From: Neocallimastix lanati (nom. inval.)
Lineage: Eukaryota; Neocallimastigomycota; Neocallimastigomycetes; Neocallimastigales; Neocallimastigaceae
Direction: 5' to 3'
Assembly (NCBI GenBank): GCA_016946835.1
Contig: JACVTC010000021.1
Location: 783,501 to 847,500 of the forward strand
Length of the DNA: 64,000 bases
Under the pieces are notes generated by a model. It saw nothing but the letters and a program-made list of their open reading frames with translations. It made no database searches and had not been told where the DNA came from. A program made the position numbers and the translations under genes. Shown piece after piece: positions 13,905 through 24,476 of this stretch (position 1 is its first letter; the number at the start of each line of letters is the position of its first letter).

Positions 13905-14286
13905 GATTTGATTCAAATAAATAATAATTTTATTTTTATATTCATATTATTTCCTAAAATAATGAAGAGAAGGAAAGAAAGTAGGAAGGAAAGAAAGAAA
14001 AAAAGAAAGAAAGTAGGAAAGAAGAAAAAAAAATTAAAGAATAGATCAAATTAAAATAAATAAAGATCCCATTTTTAACTCTTTCCCTTTATTTTTTAAG
14101 TAGATTAAATTTATTTATTATATAGCAAAATAATCCTAATCAATATTTTTTATCATCTTAAAATAAATGGATAAATAATTATACATATAAATAAATATTT
14201 AATAAAAATAAATAAATAAATAAAAAAAGGATTTGGATTATATTTCTATTTAAAATCTTTTATTTAAATGAAATAATAATTAAATA

Positions 14287-14945
14287 TTTATTATTTATTG
14301 TTTATTATCTATTATTTATTATTTATTATTTATTATTTAGTAATAAATACTCTTTATTATTATTTATTATTCAATTATTTATTATTTATTATATATTATT
14401 TATTATTTATTATTTATTATTTATTATTTATTATTCAATTATTTATTATTTATTATTTATTATATATTATTTATTATTTATTATTTATTATTATTATTTA
14501 TTATTTATTATTTATATTTAATTATTTAATTATGTTATTCAATTATTTATTATTTATTATTTATTATTTATTATTTATTAATAAATACTCTTTTTTATTA
14601 TTTATTATTTATTATCTATTATTTATTATTTATTATTTAATTATTTAATTATTTGTTATTCAATTATTTATTATTTATTATTTATTATTCAATTATTTAT
14701 TATTTATTATTTATTATTCAATTATTTATTATTTATTATTTATTATTCAATTATTTATTATTTATTATTTATTATTCAATTATTTATTATTTATTATTTA
14801 TTATTCAATTATTTATTATTTATTATTTATTAATAAATAACTCTTTTTATTATTTATTATTATTTATTATTTATTATTCAATTATTCAATTATTTATTAT
14901 TTATTATTCATCATTATATTATTCAATTATTCAATTATTTATTTA
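14287..14945. repeat. Heptanucleotide (ATTATTT)n array, interrupted
   Basis: Mostly perfect 7-bp ATTATTT units with CAATT interruptions (TTATTCAATTATTT) and a few insertions of AATAAATACTCTTT (near 14342 and 14579). Because 7 is not a multiple of 3, every frame reads FIIYYLL-like nonsense. The long open frames here are artefacts. Confidence 0.95.
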
Positions 14946-15287
14946 TATACTTAATTAATTAATATGAAAATAAAATTTATGATTTATGATACTTGGCAAA
15001 TGGATTTCATCATCAATTCTAAATATTATGCAATAATTACGTAGCATTAGATAATAAAAAATAAAAAAATAAATTTTTTGTTTTGATTTCTATTTTTAAT
15101 ACAATTAATACAAATTAAGATAAATGATTAAAATTAAAATTAACTTTTAATTATCTATCAATATCTTCAAATTCATTGGACCAACTTCTGAATATTAAAA
15201 TAGATAATGAATTAAATTATCAATAATTAAATAATAAATATTATTATTTAAATTTAAATAATTATTAATATATTATAAATATTTATT

Positions 15288-15795
15288 ATTTATTAATAAA
15301 TACTCTTTTTATTATTTATTAGTAAATACTCTTTTTATTATTTATTATTTATTATTTATTAATAAATACTCTTTTTATTATTTATTATTTATTATTTATT
15401 AATAAATACTCTTTTTATTATTTATTATTTATTATTTATTAATAAATACTCTTTTTATTATTTATTATTTATTATTTATTAATAAATACTCTTTTTTATT
15501 ATTTATTATTTATTATTTATTAATAAATACTCTTTTTATTATTTATTATTTATTATATATTATTTATTATTTATTATTTATTATTTATTATTTATTATTT
15601 ATTATTTATTATTTATTATTTATTATTTATTATTTATTATTTATTATTTATTATTTAATTATTGATTTGTAAATACTCTTTTTATTATTTATTATTTATT
15701 ATTTATTAATAAATACTTTTTTTATTATTTATTATTTATTATTTATTAGTAAATACTCATTTTATTATTTATTATTTATTATTTATTATTCAATT
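15288..15795. repeat. Heptamer array with a 40-bp higher-order unit
   Basis: From about 15300 to 15560 a 40-bp unit repeats almost exactly: AATAAATACTCTTTTT followed by three to four ATTATTT units. A pure heptamer run follows to about 15656, then three more copies of the AATACTC-type motif to 15760. The motif also occurs inside other heptamer arrays in the window, sometimes in reverse orientation. Confidence 0.9.
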
Positions 15796-16164
15796 ATTAT
15801 TTATAATTGTTCTATTATCCTAAAAGAATTGATGTATGGAAAATTTTATTAACTATTCCTGATTTTTTCTCCTTAAACAATTTATTATTATTCCCATCAT
15901 TATTAATTATTTTTAAATATTGCTATTAACAATTATTGTTGTTATAATCATTGTTGTTTATTGTTTTTTGCCAAACAAAATTGAAATGTAGGAAGTGTAA
16001 TTAAGGATACAATTGGAATAGTTCAACAGATATTAAAAATTAAATAAATAATAATGAAACAAAACTTTAAATATTAAATAATTTTTAAATAAATAAATAA
16101 ATAATGGATAATAGGTTACACAAATAAGAAAAGTAATATTAATTATTAATAATATCAACATTAT

Positions 16165-16318
16165 AAAATATTTCAATTATCATTATTTGATATTTCAATT
16201 ATCATTATTTGATATTCCAATTATCATTATTTGATATTTCAATTATCATTATTTGATATTTCAATTATCATTATTGATATTTCAATTATCATTATTAATA
16301 TTTCAATTATCATTAATT
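16165..16318. repeat. 22-bp tandem repeat (GATATTTCAATTATCATTATTT)-like, about seven copies
   Basis: Units of 19-22 bp built on ATTTCAATTATCATTATTTG repeat from about 16165 to 16318. The later copies are shortened by loss of a few bases before GATATTTC. No coding or structural role is evident. Confidence 0.85.
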
Positions 16319-17221
16319 TTATTTTTATCATTATTAATAATAATATTCTTATTATTATTTAATTTATCTGTAATTTATTTTAATGTAATAAATTTTGTAG
16401 AAATTAATAATCATTGATTAGGGAAGTTTCTTATAATATATTAAAATAAATATTTATATAAATATATAAAAAAATTTTATGAACTTTTAATGATTAAATA
16501 ATAAATAATAATAATAGTAATAGTAGTAGTAGTAATAATAATAATAATAAATAATATTAATGAAATAATAATAATGATATGAAAATGATAAAATTACAAT
16601 AATAAAAATATAATATCAATTTTAAAAAAAAAAAAAAAAAAAGATTCCTTAAAAATTAATTGTATTATGGATCCTCCATGTTAAATAATAAATTTGCATT
16701 TTTATTTTCAATTTCAAATTTATTATGAATAATTCTTTAAAAAAGTAATTTATTAATACTATAATAATGAAGTTATCAAAAATATATAGTTAAATGAAAA
16801 TTATAAGTAGAGAAATACGCCATTTGAAATGTTTAAATAATAAATAATTATCCTTTTTTTAACTTTAATTTTTTAGTTTTTCATTTGATATTGATACTAC
16901 GTTTTGAAGAGTTAAAAAGTATCCTCATAAATTTCATTCCACTTTTTATTTTTTCATTTTCAATAGTATAACTATTCACAAATACAATGAATTTACTCTT
17001 TTGAATTTTATATTTAAAATAATATACTCTTTTTTTTTTATTATTTTTTTTTAATATTACTTCCCTTTTTCTCTAATTAAAATAATGGCATCTTTTGATC
17101 CACTTTCAATTTTTAGAATAATCACTAACCTCAACAATAATATATTTTTTCGAATGTATTTTCTGAACGTGGCTTATGCATAAAATTTAAATTTATTCTT
17201 TTGGGAGGTGTTTGGCAATAG

Positions 17222-17573
17222 TGCATTTCGAAAAATGTGGCTTAAAAATTTTATTTATTTATTTATTTATTATTTATTTATTTATTTATTTATTATTTAT
17301 TATTTATTGTTTATTAATTATATATTATATTTATTTATTATATTTATTATTTATTATTATTTATTATTATTTATTATTTATTATTATATATTATTATTTA
17401 TTTATTTATTTAAAATGTTTTATAATAAAATATAATTAAAGTCTTCTTTACTTATTCAAAAATGATTTATTATTTATTTAATTATTTATTTATTTATTTA
17501 TTAGTTATTAGTTAAAAAAAATATGTATTGTGGCAATTAATTAAAAATATATTAAGCCACATTGCGAAATGCA
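17222..17573. repeat. Foldback element with long inverted ends around a TTTA/heptamer core
   Basis: The left end (17222-17250) reads TGCATTTCG, three to four A, then TGTGGCTTAAAAATTTT. The reverse complement of the right end (about 17542-17573) reads TGCATTTCG, CAA, TGTGGCTTAATATATTTT. The ends are therefore imperfect inverted repeats of about 30 bp. The interior is (ATTT)n and (ATTATTT)n. Further GTGGCTTA and GCATTTCGAAATG half-copies flank it (17169, 17579-17587, 17936). It may be a MITE-like element whose middle has been filled by simple repeats. Confidence 0.6.
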
Positions 17574-17634
17574 CATTTGCGAAATGTTACACATTCCATA
17601 CTTTTATGTCCTAAGTAAATATAAATAGTTATTG

Positions 17635-17669
<35 letters not shown>

Positions 17670-17737
17670 TTTTAAATATCAAAAGAAATTTTCTCATAAA
17701 TATTTTTTTTATTAATGTTAACATTAAAAAAAAATAT

Positions 17738-17925
17738 ATATCAAATATTATTAAATATTATTAAATATTATTATTATTTATTAAATATTATTATTATTTA
17801 TTAAATATTATTATTATTTATTAAATATTATTATTATTTATTAAATATTATTATTATTTATTAAATATTATTATTATTTATTAAATATTATTAAATATTA
17901 TTATTTATTAAATATTTATTTATTT
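17738..17925. repeat. 20-bp tandem repeat, about seven copies
   Basis: The 20-bp unit TTAAATATTATTATTATTTA repeats exactly from about 17761 to 17880, with degenerate copies on both sides. A GTGGCTTA half-site follows at 17936 on the other strand. Confidence 0.9.
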
Positions 17926-18924
17926 AATATAAATTTAAGCCACTTTTTCATAAACGATTTATTTAAGTACTCCTTATCTTATATAAAGCTATATTTAAAA
18001 AGGCACATTCCAAAATGCAACACTCATATTTTCTTTTCTTATCATAAAATTTTTATAAATTCTTTTGCATTTTTTAACCTTTTTAAACATAAAAAATTAT
18101 AAATTTTATTTTTTATTTTTTTATTTTTTATTTTTTATTTATTTTTTTCCATGTGTATTATTAATTAACTTTATTTTATAATATTTTAAATTAAAACTTA
18201 AAATAAAGTAAAATAAAATAAAATAAAAAAAACGTTTTTTAAGAGAGTTACTTCAACATTGAACATAATAAAAGAAATTCATTTAATATTAAACTAAAAG
18301 TGAATGATATTTAATGATGAGTAACAAAAAAAAAAAAATTAAAATAAAATAACTTATAAAATAAAATAAAATAAAATATAAGGGATGTTTTTATAAAAAA
18401 AAAAAAAAAATTAAAGACAATATCATTTTAAAATTATAATTTATGATGTTAAAAAACGATATGAATCTAAATGTAGATTTTATTAAAAATTTAAAATAGG
18501 GATATCATTGAAAATAAAAATATAAATAAAAATAAAAGTTTAATATCGATAATATAATGAATCTTTGAATTAAGTACCTAAAATAACATTCTTTTTAATG
18601 TGGCTCCTCTTTTTTTAAAAAGGAAAACTGCATCTTTAGTTCCGCCTACAATCATCACATAACCATTAGTCTCAACAACAATATTTTCCAGGATGTCATA
18701 AATTTTATATTTCATGTATATTTTTTAACCTTTTCAAAAAAAAAAATTCTTTTATGTTTTATTTTTTATTTTTTAATTTTCTTTTAATTAGATTATTTAT
18801 AATAATTAAATTTTAAAAATGATAACTTTTATTTTCATAATTAAATTAGAAATTGTATTATAATTAAATAAAAACTTTAAAAATTTTATGAACTTAAAAC
18901 CAAATTATGACATAATTCTATTAT

Positions 18925-19600
18925 TTAATATTTATTATTTATTATTATTTATTTATTATTTATTATTTATTATTTATTATTTATTATTTATTATTTATTA
19001 TTTATTATTTATTATTTATTATTTATTATTTATTATTTATTATTTATTATTATTATTATTATTATTATTTATTATTTATTATTTATTATTTATTATTTAT
19101 TATTTATTATTTATTATTTATTATTTATTATTTATTATTTATTATTTATTATTTATTATTTATTATTTATTATTTATTATTTATTATTTATTATTTATTA
19201 TTATTTAATTATCATTATTTATTATTTATTATTATTTATTATTTATTATTTATTATTTATTATTATTTAATTATCATTATTTATTATTTATTATTTATTA
19301 TTATTTAATATTTATTATTATTTAATTATCATTATTTATTATTTAATATTTATTATTTATTATTATTTATTTATTATTTATTATTTATTATTTATTATTT
19401 ATTATTTATTATTTATTTATTATTATTTATTATTATTTAATTATCATTATTCAATTATTTATTATTTATTATTTATTATTTATTATTATTTAATTATCAT
19501 TATTTATTATTTATTATTTATTATTATTTAATTATTATTTATTATTATTTAATTATCATTATTTATTATTTATTATGTATTATTTATTATTTATTATTGA
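18925..19600. repeat. Heptanucleotide (ATTATTT)n array
   Basis: About 675 bp of ATTATTT units. The first 280 bp are nearly pure. The second half is interrupted regularly by AATTATCATTATTT segments. Open frames here are repeat artefacts. Confidence 0.95.
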
Positions 19601-19703
19601 TGCATGTAATATACATGAATACAATGAGCATCAAGTGATGAATAGTTAAATACATGTAATGCTCATTGTAATAATTAGACTTAAAAATTGTACTTTAAAA
19701 AAA

Positions 19704-19785
19704 AAATATTTATTTTATTTTATTTTATTTTATTTTATTTTATTTTATTTTATTTTATTTTATTTTATTTTTTTTTTTTTTTTTT
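19704..19785. repeat. Pentamer (TTTTA)n microsatellite running into poly-T
   Basis: At least twelve TTTTA units, followed by a T tract. The sequence just before (19600-19690) contains two inverted near-copies of ATGAGCAT/ATGCTCAT around ATACATG motifs. I assign no function. Confidence 0.85.
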
Positions 19786-20039
19786 TTTTTTAATTTATTG
19801 GATAAATTATCTTGGTAAAATTCATTAAAAAATTTTCAAGTTTTTTATATTAAACTCAATTAACTAATTAAAGTTATTTTTAAAATTTAAGAAAGTATAA
19901 AATAAAGTTAATTAATAATATGTCTGAATGACAATAACAACAATAATAACAATAACTGTTATAATTTAAATAAAATTAAATATATTAGATTAAGAGTCTC
20001 TATTAAGAAAAGAGAGATTTTAAAATAATATATAAAAGA

Positions 20040-20795
20040 AATAATGAATAAATTTAATTCCTTAAATGAGAGTACCTTCAGCTTGACAGGGGACAATTTT
20101 GATATATGATATTTGTGATATATGATAATTAGTGATATACAATATATAAAATAACCTTGATAAATATACCTAGAAGGATATTATTAGGATATTAGAGAAT
20201 AATTCATCTACCAGCAATACTGAGGTGAAAAAATAATATTTTTGAGAATATAAATAAAGTTAAATCTAAAGAAATTAAACTTCAACTGAGCTTTGTTACA
20301 GATTAAAATATATAACATATCCATGAAGTCATAGGCCGAAGAATGGAATAATAAGAAAGAAACTACTGAAGATAAATATGATGATCCTATGGCTAAAGAT
20401 GATGTGAATAAAGGATACAAAAAATTTTACAAAAACAAATAATAATAATCATAATAATAATAAACAACCAAATTATTAATACAAAAAAATAAAAATTATA
20501 ATTACAATAAAACTAATCTAAAGAATAGTTAAGTATTGTCCTATTTGTGGAAAACATGGACATACAGTTAAAGAATGCTGGTACAATATAAAAAATTCAA
20601 ACAGAAAAAATAATGAAAACATTAATATAGAAAAATTCATGGGATACATAAACGATATTCCTTTGAGCAGTGACTGTAATAATGGGCTTAACTACCATGA
20701 ATTGCAAAAAAATAATTTAGAAAAACCGGACGACGATATTAAATCTATAAGTTTTATAAACAAAGACAATTCTTCCAATGGATATAAAAGATAAT
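20040..20795 (+). pseudogene. Copia-type gag relic with CCHC zinc knuckle
   Basis: An ATG at about 20044 opens a short frame containing STFSLTGDNFD, which matches the usual start of Copia gag (LTG.NF..W), then hits a stop. Stop-broken coding-like sequence follows. At about 20533-20590 the frame reads KYCPICGKHGHTVKECWYN, a CX2CX4HX4C zinc knuckle with the usual nucleic-acid-binding role. It then stays open to a stop at about 20792. The gag is therefore plus-strand, dead, and probably the 5' part of an element whose RT is at 22700-24470 or of an independent copy. Confidence 0.6.
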
Positions 20796-21349
20796 CAAAT
20801 TAAAACATGAAAATACACACGTGTGTATTTAACTTTTTAGTGTCTTAAAAAAAAAAAAAAATTTATCCATTCAAATATTGAAACCATCAAAACAAAAATA
20901 AAAACAAACAAAAAAAAAAGGAAAGTTTTTAATCTATTTTGTTTCCATTTAATTAAAATTTCTCCAAATAAGAAACTTGGTAAAAAAAAATTATTATTTT
21001 TACCAAGATTTTTACTTGGATATATTATAAATTCTTTTTTTTTTTTTTTATTTTTTTTTTTTTTTTTACATTAAAATTGATAATTGGTTATATATATGAA
21101 GATGTACATCTTAACATAAATTTTCAAGAATTTTTCTAGTACTATATTTAAAGAAAATTTTATAATTGTTATGTATTAACATTTTTTGTTGTATACAAAT
21201 ATAGAGATGTGACATAAAACTTTTGTATTTTTTTTTTATATAATTATTATAATATTCTATTTTATTAACATATAAAATAATAAAATTTTCTAATTATTTT
21301 ATTATTTTTTTAATTAATAAAAGATGAAATAAAAAGGTATTATATTATT

Positions 21350-21898
21350 TTTTAGTAAATTTATTGAAGTTGTTACGTAGTATTTTCCCTGGTTCGAATT
21401 TTTGGTCACATGTAGCTTTAGTATGGTCAAAATATTATAATTATCTTCCAGCTAAAATTAAAAAAAAAAAAAAAAGAAGTGAAACTATAAATGAAAATGT
21501 ATTATCACAAATATTAGAATTGATTTAAGGAACTAATTGTAATAAAAGCATTAAAACATATCCAACGTTTTTCATGGATTCAAATTATGAATTAAAATAT
21601 CTATTTAGTTGTGAAGAAGTTAATCGCCTAGTAGCTTGGGTTTATCAATTAAAACCAATTTATGGTAATAAAATAAATCAAGAAGAATAAAAAAAAACAA
21701 TTAAAGAGCATGATGAAAAAGTAGATAAAACAATTCAAGGTAATTTTGAATGTATTAAAATAGAGCATTTTACAAGAAATAAAGAAATTCTTTATGATGA
21801 AAGTATTTCATATTCTAATTGGATAATTTAAAAAATGGATTTTATTTATAATATTATTAGTGATAATAATATAAATAAATCAGTTATTAAAAATTAGA
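21350..21898 (+). pseudogene. AIG1/GIMAP-like GTPase fragment broken only by TAA stops
   Basis: One reading frame stays coding-like for about 180 codons: FPGSNFWSHVALVWSKYYNY, YPTFFMDSN, NRLVAWVYQLKPI, then FECIKIEHFTRNKEILYDES and YSNWI. The order (FW..VA.V.TK, a PTFF.DS segment, a RL..W...L.P helix, then a closing beta segment before SY..W) matches what I recall of AIG1-type G domains in anaerobic fungi and other protists. Three in-frame TAA codons interrupt it (about 21526, 21688, 21829) and a fourth stop ends it. No frameshift is needed. The P-loop half (G1-G3) is not visible upstream, so the copy is 5' truncated. The family call is from memory of sequence character and needs a search. 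Confidence 0.5.
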
Positions 21899-22059
21899 AG
21901 TGAAAATATATATATGTAATGGAATTGACTGAAAGATAATATATAGTGAATGAGTTATATCAACTATTTTTAAAAAATTTCAAATTCTGCTCTGCATAAC
22001 AAGTTATGATATTATACCATCTCAGTCCGATTTAAATAACTGTTAAAAAAAGTTATCTG

Positions 22060-22318
22060 GATATTATCAATTGAATTCAACCTACACCAGTACCTGGGTC
22101 TAGGGAAATTGGAGGTTCGAATTGGCTGAGTGAATCAAATGTTGATTTGGAATGAATACCATCGAATTATTAGTACTTGTTCCAGTAGCTTAACAGCCTT
22201 ATGTCTATGAAAACTGGGGAAGAGCCTCCTTTGGTATAGTCAGGCCAAGTCACTATATTTGGGGTCATTGGGAAGGAAGAAATAACTATATAAATAAAGG
22301 CAATTCAGGAATAGCATA
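22060..22318 (+). pseudogene. Unidentified coding-like relic, relatively GC-rich
   Basis: This stretch has clearly higher GC than its surroundings. In one plus frame it reads NTIELLVLVPVA, stop, then PYVYENWGRASFGIVRPSHY and IWGHWEGRNNYINKGNSG before a stop. Upstream in the same frame are TYTSTWV and NWRFELAE separated by stops. The Trp- and Tyr-rich character is unlike retroelement RT or integrase. I do not recognise the family. It lies between the AIG1-like fragment and the Asn-rich start of the Copia RT relic. Confidence 0.3.
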
Positions 22319-22329
22319 AAAATAAATTT

Positions 22330-23048
22330 AAAAATATAAAAATAATAATAATATAGATAATAATACAACTAATAAAAATAATAAAAATAATGATGATGAT
22401 GAATTTATTAATACAAATTACAACAATAATCATAATAACAGCAACAATAATAACATTAATAAAAATATTATTTTTACTTCACTGAAATCAATAGTAACAA
22501 CAACAATAATAATATTAACAATAATAAGAACAACAATAATAATACCAATACTAATAATAGAAATAATAGAAATAATAATAAAATTAATGATAATAAAAAT
22601 AAAAATATCAATAACGAAAATTTTGAAATCGATATTAATACTATTTTAAATAATAAAAAACAATAAATTTACTATTGATGATTATACTAAAAATAAACAG
22701 ATTAATGATATAAAAGAAAACAGATTAATGATATGATTTCTATTAATAAAAAACTTAAATCATGTAATACCTAAAGAGAACCAATAAATTACAAAGACAT
22801 ATTTAACTTACCTGACAAATATGAATGAATAAAAGCAGTAAAAGATGAATTAAATAAACATAAAAATATTATTTGGTTTTCAAACAATTAAACGAATTCC
22901 AGAAAATGCGAATTTAGTGTCTTGTTGTAGCTGGATATTTAAAAAAAAAAAAAAGACGCCAATGGGAAAATAACAAAACGAAAAGCAAGGTTGGTTGCAT
23001 AAGGGTATACACAATATCAATTTTTATTTAAAAGAAACAGATTATAAC

Positions 23049-23095
<47 letters not shown>

Positions 23096-24470
23096 CACTA
23101 AATAAAACCATTACTTCTAATAACTATCTTTTTTATTATAAACACTCATTAAATTCTATTATATTATTAACTATGTAATAGTCAATAACTAATCCATCGA
23201 TTTAATAAATAAAATTTACATATATTTATATTTTTCATGATTACATTATATTATATCATTCCTATCTAATTTACATTCATTACTATTCATTTATAAACAA
23301 AATATTTATTAATAATTTTATTAAATAATAATTAACTAAAACTAAACAATAATTAATTTAATAAACTTTCAATTTATATACAATAATAATTAAATTCAGT
23401 ATGATATTATTTATTATCTATTTATTACATAAATATTATTAATACTAATGTTTATACATTTACAATTCAAAACTATTTTTATAAATTATTTAAACTAATT
23501 TTAACTATTTAAAACTACTCCGAATCTATTTTTAAAGTACGTTAAACTAACTAAACTAAATTAACAAAGTTAAATAAATTAACTAAATTAAATAATCTAA
23601 ACTAAATTAACTAACTTACATAAATTATTTAAATTTAAATTATCCAAAATTATTTAAATTAAATTTATTATCCAAAATTATTTAAATTAACAATTTTTCC
23701 TTTTGAAGAGTTTACATAAATTTATAATAAATTTTCATATAAGTGAATCATAAATTTATGTAATACTACTACATTAATTAATTATTATATAATTTATTAT
23801 TAAAGATTTTATTAAATCTTTACACACAACAATATGGAGTCGATTTTCATGAAACTTTTTCTCCAACATTAAAAAAAATTCAATAAGAATATTAAAAGCA
23901 CTTGCTTTACATCAAAATTTCAATATTGAACAAATCAACATTAATGTAGCCTATTTAAATAGAAATATATAATATATATATGACACCTCCGGAAGGTCAC
24001 GAAGATTATAATAGTTTTTATTGGAAATTAAACAAAGCAATTTATGGCTTAAAACAAAGTGGAAATAGCTGGAATAATGATCTAAATAATTATTTAACAA
24101 ATATTGGGTTTAAGCGATTGATCAGATCAGTGAACCTCGTATATATATAAAAACAAATAGATTAAAGAAAATAACTCGGCTACTTGAAGTTATTTATGTT
24201 GATGTCATACTAATTGCCAGTAATAATTTTAAAATTAAAAGAACAAAGCCATTAATTAAGAAAAAAATATAAAATAAAAGATATAGGTAATGTAGATTTT
24301 CGTTATAGGAATAAAATTTATAAGAAATAAAGAAGGATATTTTTTTTTAAACCAAAAAGCAATATTTATTAGATATACTAAAGAGATATGACAGAGATAA
24401 ATTTCACCCAATAAGAAATATGAAACCCGTAGAAAATAAAGAACTAAAAGAATATAAAATTTAACTCAAC
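22330..24470 (+). pseudogene. Copia-type reverse transcriptase relic with an interrupting AT-rich insert
   Basis: An Asn-rich linker (22330-22700) leads to PINYKDIFNLPDKYE, stop, IKAVKDELNKHKN, then NGKITKRKARLVA, stop, GYTQ (to about 23020). These match the start of Copia RT (..W..A...E......GK..K.KARLVA.G..Q). The next motif, YGVDFHETFSPTLKK, resumes only at about 23835, after some 800 bp with a 50-nt A tract and no coding potential. MTPPEGHEDYNSFYWKLNKA and IYGLKQSGNSWN follow. The catalytic motif reads IYVDVILIAS, so YVDD has become YVDV. Coding-like sequence ends near 24460 with no RNase H. Stops and frame breaks confirm it is dead. Confidence 0.75.
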
Positions 24471-24476
24471 TACATA

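Noticed and set aside
14287-19600. Possible CRISPR-like regular repeats
   Set aside because: The repeats are contiguous simple sequence without unique spacers, in eukaryotic DNA.
21390-22125. GGTTCGAATT strings resembling a tRNA T-loop (about 21391 and 22112)
   Set aside because: No acceptor, D or anticodon stem can be built around either. The first lies inside the AIG1-like frame.
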